Shown here: positions 35,294-44,523 of the stretch, one piece after another | Layout: each line of letters opens with the position of its first letter | How positions within the stretch are numbered: position 1 is the first letter of the stretch | Source of the DNA: DASRIA01 sp963816975 | GTDB taxonomy: Bacteria; Actinomycetota; Thermoleophilia; Solirubrobacterales; JBBDJG01 | Assembly: GCA_963816975.1 (NCBI GenBank) | Contig: CAWFMD010000001.1 | Span: 62,001-126,000, forward strand | DNA length: 64,000 nt | Direction: 5' to 3' | The notes under the pieces: generated by a model | The model's input: only the letters and a program-made list of their open reading frames with translations | Told to the model about the DNA's origin: nothing | Databases searched by the model: none | Position numbers and translations under genes: made by a program

Positions 35294-36486
35294 TGCGTGT
35301 CCTGATCCTGTCGTGGGAGTACCCGCCGCTGATCGAGGGCGGCCTCGCGCGGCACGTTCGCAAGGTGTCCGAGAACCTGGTCGCGCACGGAGTGGAGGTA
35401 CACGTGCTGACCCGTGGCCGCGAGGAGTCGCCGCCCGAGGAGGTCGTCGAGGGAGTGCATCTGCACCGGGTCCTGGAGCCGCGCCGCCCGGCCGAGCTGA
35501 GCGAGTTCATCGCGTGGGTCGAGCACATGAACACCGACATGCTGGCCGCGGGCGTCGAGCTGGGTGATCGCTTCGACTTCGACGTGGTGCACGGGCACGA
35601 CTGGCTGGTCGCCGTCGCCGGCGACCACCTCGCGAAACGCTGCGACGCACCGCTCGCGATCACGATCCACGCGACCGAGTACGGCCGCCACCAGGGCTGG
35701 GTCGACAAACATCCGCAGAGCCACATCCACGGCATCGAGCGCTGGATGGCGAACCGCGCCGAGCAGGTGATCGCCTGCTCCGCCTATATGCGCGACCACG
35801 TCGCGGACATCTACGACATCGAGGAGGAGCGCATCGCCGTGATCCCGAACGGGATCGACCCGGCCGACCTGCAGCCGTGGGACGACGCGCAGATGAAACA
35901 GCTGCGCCTGCGCTTCGCCGCACCGCACGAGCAGCTGGTGCTGCTGGTCGGGAGGCTCGTCTATGAGAAGGGCTTCCAGGTGGCGCTCGAGGCGATGCCG
36001 CGCGTGATCGAGCGGCTCGGCGACGTGCGCTTCCTGGTCGCGGGGTCGGGCACGCACGAGCAGGAGCTGCGGGAGCAGGCCGCGGCGCTCGGGCTCGACA
36101 GCCACGGCACCTTCATGGGCTGGATCGGCGACGACGTGCTGCACACGCTGTACCGGATCGCCGACCTGACGGTGGTGCCGTCGATCTACGAGCCATTCGG
36201 ACTCGTGGCGCTCGAGGCGATGGCGTCGGGCTGCCCGTGCCTCGTTGCGGACACCGGCGGGCTGCGCGAGGTCGTCCCGCACGACGAGGTCGGCCTGCGG
36301 TTCCGCTCGCGCGACCCGCGCTCGCTCGCCGAGGTCGCGATCCGCGTGCTCGCCGACGACGAGCTGGGCCGGCGCATCGTGGCCGAGGCCTATGAGCACG
36401 TGCGCAGCTTCGACTGGGCCGACGTAGCGGAGCAGACCGCCGCCGTCTACGCGCGGCTCGCTCCCGCCGCCGTTCCGCGCGCGTAG
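35293..36486 (+). CDS. GT4 family glycosyltransferase (Rv3032-like alpha-glucosyltransferase)
   Basis: A 397-residue GT-B enzyme. The N-terminal MRVLILSWEYPPLIEGGLAR is typical of glycogen-synthase-like GT4/GT5 enzymes; the C-terminal donor site has VLLVGRLVYEKGFQVALEA and EPFGLVALEAMASGCP (E-x7-E). Rv3032, which elongates the alpha-1,4-glucan of methylglucose lipopolysaccharide and also glycogen, is the best-known relative in this gene order. ATG 35293 shares its A with the TGA of the GH57 gene. A GTG at 35281 is an alternative. Confidence 0.9.
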   Translation: MRVLILSWEYPPLIEGGLARHVRKVSENLVAHGVEVHVLTRGREESPPEEVVEGVHLHRVLEPRRPAELSEFIAWVEHMNTDMLAAGVELGDRFDFDVVHGHDWLVAVAGDHLAKRCDAPLAITIHATEYGRHQGWVDKHPQSHIHGIERWMANRAEQVIACSAYMRDHVADIYDIEEERIAVIPNGIDPADLQPWDDAQMKQLRLRFAAPHEQLVLLVGRLVYEKGFQVALEAMPRVIERLGDVRFLVAGSGTHEQELREQAAALGLDSHGTFMGWIGDDVLHTLYRIADLTVVPSIYEPFGLVALEAMASGCPCLVADTGGLREVVPHDEVGLRFRSRDPRSLAEVAIRVLADDELGRRIVAEAYEHVRSFDWADVAEQTAAVYARLAPAAVPRA

Positions 36487-36490
36487 CCCG

Positions 36491-37180
36491 CTACGGCTCG
36501 ACCGGGTTGCGCCAGCGCAGGCCGACCGGCGTGTCGCGCATGCGCAGGATCCGCGCCGGCACGCCGGCCACGACCGCGTTGGCGGGCACGTCCCTGGTGA
36601 CCACGGCGTTCGCGCCCACGATCGCGTTGTCTCCAACGGTGACGCCCCGCAGGATCTGTGCGCCGTGGCCGATCCACACGTTGTTGCCGACCCGCACGTC
36701 GCGCTTGTAGATGCCCTGTGCGCGGATCGGCCGCTCGACCTCGGTGACATTGTGGTCGAAGTCGATCAGCATCACGCGGTCGGCGAGGATGCACTGCTCT
36801 CCGATGGACACGTGCTGGTATGCGGAGATCGTGCACTCCTGGCCCATCACCGTCTTGTCGCCGATGGAGACCTCTCCCTCGTGACAGCGGATCTTCGCGC
36901 CGTGCCCCACCCACACCCAGCGCCCGAAGTGGACGCGCGCACGGCGCCCGATCTGCAGCGTGACGCGCGGGCCCAGGAACAACATGCCGTCCAGCGACAT
37001 GCGCCGGCCGGTGGGAGTCAGGAAGCGCCGCCAGGCAAGGCGCGCGACCAGCAGCGCGTACTTCGGCGTGACCATGCGGTGGCGCACCCAGAAGCGCACG
37101 ACAGCGAGCGGGCCCGCGCGGCGCGGCGGCGGGTCGGGCGGAACGTCGACGTCGGGTTCTGAGAGCGCCACGTGGAGCAC
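36491..37180 (-). CDS. Hexapeptide-repeat acyltransferase
   Basis: A 229-residue left-handed beta-helix protein. Repeats are VSIGDKTVMGQECTISA, VSIGEQCILADRVML and VRVGNNVWIGHGAQILRGV; the end NAVVAGVPARILRMR is the family signature. It probably acylates a sugar hydroxyl. In mycobacteria an analogous gene (Rv3034c) lies next to the methylglucose lipopolysaccharide genes and is proposed to acetylate it. It converges with the GT4 gene, 4 bases apart. GTG 37180 is the start. Confidence 0.85.
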   Translation of the reverse strand: MLHVALSEPDVDVPPDPPPRRAGPLAVVRFWVRHRMVTPKYALLVARLAWRRFLTPTGRRMSLDGMLFLGPRVTLQIGRRARVHFGRWVWVGHGAKIRCHEGEVSIGDKTVMGQECTISAYQHVSIGEQCILADRVMLIDFDHNVTEVERPIRAQGIYKRDVRVGNNVWIGHGAQILRGVTVGDNAIVGANAVVTRDVPANAVVAGVPARILRMRDTPVGLRWRNPVEP

Positions 37181-37230
37181 GGCGCAAGATCATAGGTAGG
37201 CGGGGCGGGCGGAAGTACTATCCCGCCCTG

Positions 37231-38190
37231 ATGACCGCCGAGACCGGTTCAAGGGAGGCGCCGCTCGCCCAACGCCTGCTGGGCGGCGACAAGCGCGCGC
37301 TGGCGCGCGGGATCACGCTCGTCGAGAACGACGACCCGGCCGGCTGGGAGCTGGTGCGCGAGATCTATCCGCACACGGGAAAGGCACGGATCGTCGGCTT
37401 CACCGGCCCGCCGGGCGTCGGCAAGAGCACGCTGATCGGCTCGCTGATCGCACACATGCGCGCGCAGCAGCGCGAGGTCGCCGTGCTCTCGGTCGATCCC
37501 TCCAGCCCGTTCACCGAGGGGGCGCTGCTGGGGGACCGCATCCGGCTCGCGGACCACTTCCTGGACGAGGGCGTGTACATCCGCTCGATGGCGAGCCGCG
37601 GTGCGCTCGGCGGGCTGTCGGAAGCGACGCTGCAGGCGGTGCTCCTGATGGACGCGTCCGGCAAGGAGGACGTCTTCGTCGAGACGGTCGGCGTCGGCCA
37701 GGCCGAGATCGACATCATCGACCATGCCGACACGATCGTGCTGGCGCTGATGCCCGGCTCCGGCGACTCGGTGCAGGCGCTGAAGGCGGGCGTGATGGAG
37801 ATCCCGGACGTGATCGTCGTGAACAAGGCCAATCACCCGCTCACCGACAGCATGGTGCGCGAGATCCGCGGCGTACTCGCGCTCGGGCCAGTGACCGACT
37901 GGAAGGTGCCGATCATCAAGACCGAGGCGATCGAGGGCACGGGCGTGCAGCAGCTCGCCGAGGCGGTCGACGCACATCACGCCCACATCACCGAGGCGGG
38001 GACGCTCGAGGAGCGGCGCGGGCGCAACCTGCGCAACGAAGTGCTGGGGCTGGCTGCGGTGCGGCTGCGCCGCGAGTTGGAGCGCTCGCTCTCCGGTGAC
38101 CCGACCGTGCAGGACCTGCTGGACCGCGTCGTGCGCCGCGAGGTCGATCCGGCCAGCGCAGCGGAGGAGCTATTGAGGAGGGAGCGATGA
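37231..38190 (+). CDS. meaB: Mutase-associated G-protein chaperone MeaB
   Basis: A 319-residue GTPase of the MeaB/ArgK family. The P-loop is GFTGPPGVGKST; VLSVDPSSPFTEGALLGDRIR, ETVGVGQAEIDI and VVNKANHPL (NKxD-type, with Asn in place of Asp) follow. It loads and protects adenosylcobalamin on acyl-CoA mutases; here the client would be the isobutyryl-type mutase at 46160 and 54116. It overlaps the enoyl-CoA hydratase gene by 4 bases. Confidence 0.93.
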   Translation: MTAETGSREAPLAQRLLGGDKRALARGITLVENDDPAGWELVREIYPHTGKARIVGFTGPPGVGKSTLIGSLIAHMRAQQREVAVLSVDPSSPFTEGALLGDRIRLADHFLDEGVYIRSMASRGALGGLSEATLQAVLLMDASGKEDVFVETVGVGQAEIDIIDHADTIVLALMPGSGDSVQALKAGVMEIPDVIVVNKANHPLTDSMVREIRGVLALGPVTDWKVPIIKTEAIEGTGVQQLAEAVDAHHAHITEAGTLEERRGRNLRNEVLGLAAVRLRRELERSLSGDPTVQDLLDRVVRREVDPASAAEELLRRER

Positions 38191-38960
38191 GCAAGGCGAG
38201 TTTCCAACAGCACGGGGATCTGGGCGAGGTCGTGATCGCCGACCCGCCCCTGAACCTCGTCGATCTCGAGCTTGCAGCCGATCTGCAGCGTGCGGTCGAG
38301 GAGGCAGCAGAGTCCGATGCGCGCGCGATGCTCGTGCGCGCCGAGGGCGACAACTTCTCCGCGGGCGCGAACGTGGAGATGTTCCTGGGCCGCGACGAGC
38401 AGGCCGCGCAAGAGCTGCTGGAAGGGTTCATGGGGATGCTGCGCCGCTTCGAGTCGCTCGATGTGCCCACCGTGTGCGCGACCCAGGGCCTGTGCCTCGC
38501 AGCGGGGCTCGAGCTGGCGCTCGCCTGCGATCTGATCTGGGCCAGCGACGACTGCAACCTCGGCCTCGTGGAGGCGGTGATCGGTGCGACGCCCTTCGGC
38601 GGCGGCACGCAGCGGTTGACTGCCCGCGCCGGGGCCGGCCGCGCGCTTGAAGCTGTCCTGACCGGGCGGCCCTATCCCGCCGCCACGATGATGGAGTGGG
38701 GCGTGGTCAACCGGGTCCTGCCGCGGGACGAGCTCGAGCCCAAGGCGCGTGCCTTCGCGAAGCGGCTCGCCGCCGGGCCGACGGTCGCGCACGCGGCGAC
38801 GAAGCGCATCGTCCACACGGCGGTGAACGACGGGGTGGAGGCCGCCGACGCGGCGCTTCCGGCCGTGGGCGCGCGCGTGATGGCCAGCGAGGATCTGCAG
38901 ACCGGCGCGCGCACCTTGCTCGCCGAGGGGCCGGGCAGGGCGAAGTTCGAGGGCCGATAG
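38187..38960 (+). CDS. Enoyl-CoA hydratase/isomerase family protein
   Basis: A 257-residue crotonase. The oxyanion-hole strands FSAGANVEMFLG and LCLAAGLELALACDLI are present, with VEAVIGATPFGGGTQRL following. The catalytic glutamates of true hydratases map near ELALACD and VEAVIG, consistent with a hydratase, though other crotonase reactions are possible. Coupled to meaB by ATGA overlap, which suggests shared work in branched-chain acyl-CoA breakdown. Confidence 0.88.
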   Translation: MSKASFQQHGDLGEVVIADPPLNLVDLELAADLQRAVEEAAESDARAMLVRAEGDNFSAGANVEMFLGRDEQAAQELLEGFMGMLRRFESLDVPTVCATQGLCLAAGLELALACDLIWASDDCNLGLVEAVIGATPFGGGTQRLTARAGAGRALEAVLTGRPYPAATMMEWGVVNRVLPRDELEPKARAFAKRLAAGPTVAHAATKRIVHTAVNDGVEAADAALPAVGARVMASEDLQTGARTLLAEGPGRAKFEGR

Positions 38961-38963
38961 GGG

Positions 38964-40109
38964 CTAGCAGCCGAGCTGACGCGCGATCACCATCTGCTGC
39001 ACCTCGTCGGTGCCCTCGCCGATGGTGAGGATCTTGGCGTCGCGATAGAAGCGGCACACCGGGTACTCCTCGATGTAGCCGTAGCCGCCGTGGATCTGCA
39101 CGGCCTCTTCACATGCACGGACCGCCAACCGCCCGGTCTTCAGCTTCGCCTGGGCGGCGGTCAGCGTGAAGCTCTGCCCCCGGTCCTTCTCGATCGCGGC
39201 CCTGTAGGTCAGCAGGCGAGCCGCCTCGATCTCCGCAGAGATGTCGGCGATCTTCGCCTGGATCGCCTGGAACTTGGAGATCGGCTGGCCGAAGGCCTTG
39301 CGCTCCTTCGCGTACTTGAGCGCCTCGTCGAGCGCGCCCTGCGCCATGCCGACGCCCATCGCCGCGACGCCGATGCGGCCCCCGTCGAGGATGTGCAGGA
39401 ACTGTTTGAACCCGTCGCCGCGGGGGCCGAGCAGGTTGTCCGCGGGCACGCGGCAGTCCTCGAACGTGAGCGGGCGCGTGTCCGACGCGTTCCATCCCAT
39501 CTTCCGGTAGGGCTCGCCGATCACGTACCCGGGTGTGCCGTTCGGGACGATGAAGTTCGAGATCTCCTTGTGGCCATTGGAGGAGCCGGTGACGGCCGTG
39601 ATGTTCACGCAGCCCGTAATGTCGGTGCCGGAGTTGGTGATGAACTGCTTCGCGCCGTTGATCACCCATTGCCCGTCCTCGAGCGCCGCGCGGGTGCGCG
39701 TGTTGCCCGCGTCCGACCCGGCCTCGGGCTCGGTCAGGCCGAACGCCGCGAGCTTGCGCCCCGCGCACAGCTCCGGCAGCCAGTCGCGCTTCTGCTCGTC
39801 CGTGCCCCACAGGTAGATCGGCATCGTGCCCAGCGATGTGTGTGCGGCGACGGTGATGCACACCGACGCGTCGATGCGCGCCAGCTCCTCGATCGCGAGC
39901 GCGTAGGAGAGCGTGTCGCCCCCGCCCCCGCCATATTCCTCCGGGAACGGGATTCCCATCATGCCCAGCGCGCCGAGCTGCGCGACGATGTCGTAGGGGA
40001 AGCTGTGCGTGCGGTCGAGCTCCTCCGCCACCGGCGCGACCTCCTGCCGCGCGAACTCGCGCACGGTCGACCGGATGAGCTGCTGCTCGGCGCTGAGGTC
40101 GAAGTCCAC
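38964..40109 (-). CDS. Acyl-CoA dehydrogenase
   Basis: A 381-residue FAD enzyme with all family landmarks: AAFGLTEPEAGSDAGNTRTRA, FITNSGTDITG, GIAAMGxG-like GVAAMGVGMAQGALDEALKY, YGYIEEYPVCRFYRDAKIL and IGEGTDEVQQ, the last carrying the catalytic Glu at the short/branched-chain position. It would pass electrons to EtfBA (54657-56425). GTG 40109 is the start. It converges with the hydratase gene and precedes pepA on its strand in reverse order (pepA upstream). Confidence 0.92.
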   Translation of the reverse strand: MDFDLSAEQQLIRSTVREFARQEVAPVAEELDRTHSFPYDIVAQLGALGMMGIPFPEEYGGGGGDTLSYALAIEELARIDASVCITVAAHTSLGTMPIYLWGTDEQKRDWLPELCAGRKLAAFGLTEPEAGSDAGNTRTRAALEDGQWVINGAKQFITNSGTDITGCVNITAVTGSSNGHKEISNFIVPNGTPGYVIGEPYRKMGWNASDTRPLTFEDCRVPADNLLGPRGDGFKQFLHILDGGRIGVAAMGVGMAQGALDEALKYAKERKAFGQPISKFQAIQAKIADISAEIEAARLLTYRAAIEKDRGQSFTLTAAQAKLKTGRLAVRACEEAVQIHGGYGYIEEYPVCRFYRDAKILTIGEGTDEVQQMVIARQLGC

Positions 40110-40127
40110 GGTCGGCCGGGTCGGGCG

Positions 40128-41591
40128 CTAGCTCAGGTTTCGGACGAGCTCTACGAGAAAGCGCACGCCCCACCCACTCGCACCCTTGCCCACGTACTCG
40201 CGGTTGTCCTGGTCCCAGGCCACGCCCGCGATGTCGAGGTGCGCCCACGGCTTGCCGTCCACGAACTCCTCGAGGAAGGAGGCCGCGTACGCCGACGACG
40301 CCTTGCGCGCCTCGGACACGTTCGTGAGATCTGCGACCTTGCCCCGCGTGAGGTCCTTGTAGTCGGGGTGCAGCGGCATTCGCCAAACCAGCTCCCCGGT
40401 GCTGTCGCCGGCCTCGGCGAGTGCCGCGGACAGCGCATCGTCATTCGAGAAGAGGCCGGCATAGGTGGAGCCCAGCGCGGTCACGATCGCGCCGGTCAGC
40501 GTTGCCAGGTCGATGATGCGCTCCGCGCCCTCCGCCGCGACGTAGGCGAGCCCGTCGGCGAGGATCAGGCGGCCCTCGGCGTCGGTGTTGTTGACCTCGA
40601 CGGTCGTGCCGTTGGAGATCCGGATGATGTCGCCCGGCCGGACCGCGTGGCCGGAGGGCATGTTCTCCGTCGCCGGGATGGCGCTCACCAGGTTCACGGG
40701 CAACCCCAGCCGGGCGATCGCGGCCGTCGCCTCGATCACGGCCGCGCCGCCCGACATGTCCATCTTCATCTCCTGCATCTTGCCCGCGGGCTTGATCGAG
40801 ATGCCGCCGGTGTCGAACGTCACCGCCTTGCCGACCAGCGCGAGGCCGGGTCCGCCCCCGGAGTAGCGCAGCACGATGAAGCGCGGCTCCTCGTGTGATC
40901 CCTGGGTCACCGCCTGGAGGCCGCCCATCGCGCGGCTGGCGATCTCGTCCGGGCCGAAGGCCTCGCCCTCGAGCCCCTCGATCTCGGCGACGCGCTCGAG
41001 CGCGTGCTCGGCCAGCTTCACCGGGGTGAGGTCGTTGGCCGGCAGGTTCTGCAGATCACGTGCGGCGTTCTGGTGCTCGGCGACGACGTCGGCGTCGCCC
41101 ACGACGTCCGCGAGGTCATCCGCGGACACGATCTCGAGCTGCGCGGGCCCGCCGTCGTCGCCATCGCCGTCCTTCGAGCTCTTGTAGCGATCGAACCGGT
41201 AGGCGGCGAGCAGCGTGCCCTCGGTCAACGCCTTCGCGGTGGAGCCCGCATCGGTCCCGTCCGGGATAGCCCACGCGACGCGCTTCGCGCCCGCGTCGCG
41301 TGCGCGGCCGAGTGCCACGGCCGCCGCGACTCGCGCACGCTCGGGCGTGAACTCGTCCCGCTTGCCGAGGCCCACGGTGATCACGCGGGCGGCACCGATC
41401 GCGCCGTCCGGGTGCATGATCGCGGTCTTCTTGAAGGAGCCTTTCGCCTCGGCGGAGCTCACCAGCCGGCCGAGCCCGCCGCCCAGCGCATCATCGATGT
41501 CGGCCGGGGGCGGCGCGCCGTCGAACAGACCGACGCAGAGTGTGTCGGCATCCGTGGTGGCGGGGGTGCCTTGGCGGAAGGAGGCGCGCAC
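40128..41591 (-). CDS. pepA: Leucyl aminopeptidase (M17, PepA)
   Basis: A 487-residue cytosolic dinuclear zinc aminopeptidase. The signature NTDAEGRLILADGL is present, as are VGKAVTFDTGGISIKPA and the metal-binding KMDMSGGAAV. An N-terminal macro-like domain covers residues 1-170. It releases N-terminal amino acids from peptides. GTG 41591 is the start. It is 18 bases from the acyl-CoA dehydrogenase gene downstream and probably shares its transcript without a shared pathway. Confidence 0.93.
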   Translation of the reverse strand: MRASFRQGTPATTDADTLCVGLFDGAPPPADIDDALGGGLGRLVSSAEAKGSFKKTAIMHPDGAIGAARVITVGLGKRDEFTPERARVAAAVALGRARDAGAKRVAWAIPDGTDAGSTAKALTEGTLLAAYRFDRYKSSKDGDGDDGGPAQLEIVSADDLADVVGDADVVAEHQNAARDLQNLPANDLTPVKLAEHALERVAEIEGLEGEAFGPDEIASRAMGGLQAVTQGSHEEPRFIVLRYSGGGPGLALVGKAVTFDTGGISIKPAGKMQEMKMDMSGGAAVIEATAAIARLGLPVNLVSAIPATENMPSGHAVRPGDIIRISNGTTVEVNNTDAEGRLILADGLAYVAAEGAERIIDLATLTGAIVTALGSTYAGLFSNDDALSAALAEAGDSTGELVWRMPLHPDYKDLTRGKVADLTNVSEARKASSAYAASFLEEFVDGKPWAHLDIAGVAWDQDNREYVGKGASGWGVRFLVELVRNLS

Positions 41592-41709
41592 GAGCGCCGG
41601 AGTATAGGCGCGTGAGAGGAGGTATCGATCGGGGCGCAGCTAAGGCGTGGGCTAGGCTTTGGGCGGTCCAGGAACGACCGTCAATCCCCACGAATCGAGG
41701 TTCGACCAC

Positions 41710-42894
41710 ATGGCACAGACCGTCATCCTCGGCGCCGCCCGCACGCCCTTCGGCAAGCTGGGAGGCGCTCTCGCAAGTCTTGACGCCACCGATCTCGGTG
41801 GCAAGGCGATCGCCGCGGCGCTGGAGCGCGCGGAGGTCGACGGCGGTCAGCTCGACAAGGTCGTGATGGGTCAGGTGCTCCAGGCCGGGCAGGGACAGAT
41901 CCCTTCGCGCCAGGCGCAGATCAAGGGCGGCATCCCCAGAGAAGTGCCCTCGGAGACCATCAACAAGGTGTGTGCGTCGGGGATCCGGGCGGTCGCGCTG
42001 ATCGATTCCGCCGTGCGCGCTGGTGATCTCGAGACAGGCGTCGCCGGTGGCATGGAGAGCATGTCGAGCGCGCCGTACCTGCTGCCCAATGCGCGCTTCG
42101 GCTACCGGATGGGGGACGCGCAGGCGATCGACGGGATGATCAAGGACGGGCTCACCAATCCGTTCTCGGGCAAGCACATGATGCAGGAGGCCAGCGAGGT
42201 CGCGTCCGAGCTGGAGCTGACGCGGCCCGACATGGACCGCTGGGCGCTGCGCAGCCACGAGCTTGCGATCAAGGCCACCGACGAGGGTCGCCTGCCCGAG
42301 GAGATCGTGCCCGTGACCGTGAAGTCCAGGAAGGGCGAGTCGACCGTCGAGGTCGACGAGGCGCCGCGCCGCGAGTCGACCCTCGAGGCCCTCGCCAAGC
42401 TGCCGCCGCAGTTCGTCAAGGACGGATCCCACACCGCCGGCAACGCGCCCGGGGTCAACGACGGGGCCGGCGCCCTCGTGCTCGCCTCCGACGAGTGGGC
42501 GCAGCGGGAGGGTCGCACGCCGCTCGCCCGGATCGTCGCGAGCGCCGAGGTCGCCGACGACTTCCCCTACCTGGCGCGCACGCCCGGGAAGGCCGCGAAG
42601 CTGGCGCTCGAGCGCGCCGGGCTGAGCGCAGAGCAGATCGACCTGTGGGAGATCAACGAGGCGTTCGCCTCGGTCGCGATCAACTCCGTCCGGATGCTCG
42701 GCATCGACGACGACAAGGTGAACGTGAACGGCGGCGCGATCGCTCTGGGCCACCCGATCGGGGCCTCCGGGGCGCGCATCCTGACCACGCTCGTGTACGA
42801 GCTGCGCCGGCGCGGCGGCGGTCTTGGCTGCGCGGCGATCTGCTCCGGCGGCGGCCAGGGCGATGCCGTGATCGTCGAGGTCAACGGCGGCTGA
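41710..42894 (+). CDS. Acetyl-CoA acetyltransferase (thiolase)
   Basis: A 394-residue thiolase II. The nucleophile Cys88 lies in NKVCASGIRAV, and the C-terminal catalytic pair is His348 (LGHPIGASGAR) and Cys378 (AAICSGGGQGDA). It could serve in degradation (thiolysis) or in acetoacetyl-CoA formation. ATG 41710 follows a GAGG site. It overlaps the probable true start of the phzF-like gene, so the two are co-transcribed. Confidence 0.94.
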   Translation: MAQTVILGAARTPFGKLGGALASLDATDLGGKAIAAALERAEVDGGQLDKVVMGQVLQAGQGQIPSRQAQIKGGIPREVPSETINKVCASGIRAVALIDSAVRAGDLETGVAGGMESMSSAPYLLPNARFGYRMGDAQAIDGMIKDGLTNPFSGKHMMQEASEVASELELTRPDMDRWALRSHELAIKATDEGRLPEEIVPVTVKSRKGESTVEVDEAPRRESTLEALAKLPPQFVKDGSHTAGNAPGVNDGAGALVLASDEWAQREGRTPLARIVASAEVADDFPYLARTPGKAAKLALERAGLSAEQIDLWEINEAFASVAINSVRMLGIDDDKVNVNGGAIALGHPIGASGARILTTLVYELRRRGGGLGCAAICSGGGQGDAVIVEVNGG

Positions 42895-43738
42895 GTACTC
42901 CTACAGGGTCCTGGACGTCTTCACCGACCGGCCGCTGACGGGAAATCCGCTCGCGGTCGTGCACGAGGCGGACGGCCTCGACGACGCGACGATGCTCGCG
43001 TTTGCGCGCGAGACCCGGTTGGCGGAGACGACATTCGTGCAGGCGGCGACCGCGGACGGCGCCGACTACCGCAACCGCATCTTCACGATCGCGTCCGAGA
43101 TCCCGTTCGCCGGGCACCCGTCGCTGGGCACCGCCGTCGCGGTTGCGACGGCGAGCGGGGAGCGCGAGGCGCACTACATCCAGCAGACGGGCGCGGGATT
43201 GCAGCCCGTCGACGTGCGCCGCGAGCGGGACGCATGGAGCGCGTCGATGCTGCAGGAGGCGCCGGTGTTCGGAGAGGAGGTCAACCCCAGTCACGTGATG
43301 GCGGCGGTGGGCCTGCTGACCGGCGACGCGCGGCGCGACATTGCGCCGCAGGTCGTCTCGACCGGGCTCCCGACGCTGATCTCCCTCGTGGCCGACGACC
43401 AGGCAATAGGGCGCGCCGCCCCGGACTTCGACCTCGTCGACCATCTGCTGGCCGGCTGCGGCGCGGTGAACCTGTACATCGCGTGGCACGACGGCGCCCG
43501 GCACGCACACGCTCGCATGTTCACCAGGCTGGTCGAGGGCGGGGAGGATCCGGCGACCGGCTCGGCCGCGGGACCCCTGTGCGTCTATCTCGCGGCACGC
43601 GGCGTCGGCGACCGCGTCGAGATCCGCCAGGGCGCGGAGATCCGGCGGCCCAGCCGGCTGGTCGCCGAGATGGACGGTGACCGCGTGCGCGTGAGCGGCG
43701 GGGTAGTGCCGCTGATCGAGGGAACGGTGACGCTGTGA
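42884..43738 (+). CDS. PhzF-family isomerase/epimerase
   Basis: A diaminopimelate-epimerase-fold protein. The conserved N-terminus YRVLDVFTDRPLTGNPLAVV is encoded from about 42896, but the frame has no ATG, GTG or TTG there; the first standard start is GTG 42959, which would cut the first strand and FTDRPLTGNP. ACG at 42884, preceded by GAGG, is the best candidate start and gives 284 residues. Other family blocks are ETTFVQAATA (with the catalytic Glu), IPFAGHPSLGTA and EDPATGSAAGPL. The substrate is unknown. The stop overlaps the HAD gene start. Confidence 0.85.
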   Translation, partial: TAAEYSYRVLDVFTDRPLTGNPLAVVHEADGLDDATMLAFARETRLAETTFVQAATADGADYRNRIFTIASEIPFAGHPSLGTAVAVATASGEREAHYIQQTGAGLQPVDVRRERDAWSASMLQEAPVFGEEVNPSHVMAAVGLLTGDARRDIAPQVVSTGLPTLISLVADDQAIGRAAPDFDLVDHLLAGCGAVNLYIAWHDGARHAHARMFTRLVEGGEDPATGSAAGPLCVYLAARGVGDRVEIRQGAEIRRPSRLVAEMDGDRVRVSGGVVPLIEGTVTL

Positions 43739-44523
43739 CGGGCGCCGCGTTCTTCGACCTCGACCGCACCCTGATGGCGGGCTCGAGCGCCTATCACTTC
43801 GCGCGCGCGATGTACAAGGCCGGGCACATGTCGCGCCGCCAGATCGCGCGCGACGCGATCGACCAGGTCCGCTTCCGCGTGCAGGGCGCCAGCGACGCGG
43901 CGGTGAATGTCCTGCTTCAGCGCGTGCTGGAGGGAATCAAGGGACAGCGGGTCGTGGACCTCGCCCGGATGACCCCGGACGTGCTGGCCGGCATCCTGCC
44001 GCGCGTGTATCCGCAGATGCTCGACGTTGTCCGCTCGCACCAGGACGAAGGCCGTCCCTGCTTCATCGCGACCGCGGCGTCGGAGCCCGCGGCGGACATA
44101 CTCGCGCGGGCGCTCGCCATGGACGGCGCGCTCGGCACGCGCTGGGAGATGAGCGACGGCGAGTACACCGGGCGCCTCGACGGCCCGTTCGCCTACGGGG
44201 AAGGCAAGGCACAGGCGCTGCGCCGCTTCGCCGCCGAGCGGGACATCGATCTCGCGCAGTCTTGGGCCTACACGGACGCCGTGTCCGACCTACCGATGCT
44301 GGAGGCGGTCGGCCACCCGGTCGCGGTCAACCCCGACGCGGGCCTCGCAGCGGTCGCCCGCCGCGAAGGCTGGGACGTGCTGCGTTTCGAGAAGCTCGGC
44401 CAGCGCCTGCGCGTGGGGGCCGCCGTGCTGGCGGCCGCGGCTGTCGGCGGGAGCGGCAGCTGGCTCGCGTCGCGGCACCGGGCGCGTTCCCAGCACGGGC
44501 GGCTGCGGCCGCGATTGCGTTAG
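43735..44523 (+). CDS. HAD-IB family phosphatase (SerB-like)
   Basis: A 262-residue hydrolase. Motif I is FFDLDRTLMAGSS (nucleophile Asp8, acid Asp10); motif II is CFIATAASE; motif III is near YGEGKAQALRRF; and motif IV is AYTDAVSDLPML. HAD-IB proteins of this kind dephosphorylate phosphoserine, phosphatidylglycerol phosphate or lysophospholipids; the C-terminal hydrophobic segment (VGAAVLAAAAVGGSGSWL) suggests membrane association and thus a lipid phosphate. GTG 43735 overlaps the phzF stop. Confidence 0.85.
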   Translation: MTGAAFFDLDRTLMAGSSAYHFARAMYKAGHMSRRQIARDAIDQVRFRVQGASDAAVNVLLQRVLEGIKGQRVVDLARMTPDVLAGILPRVYPQMLDVVRSHQDEGRPCFIATAASEPAADILARALAMDGALGTRWEMSDGEYTGRLDGPFAYGEGKAQALRRFAAERDIDLAQSWAYTDAVSDLPMLEAVGHPVAVNPDAGLAAVARREGWDVLRFEKLGQRLRVGAAVLAAAAVGGSGSWLASRHRARSQHGRLRPRLR

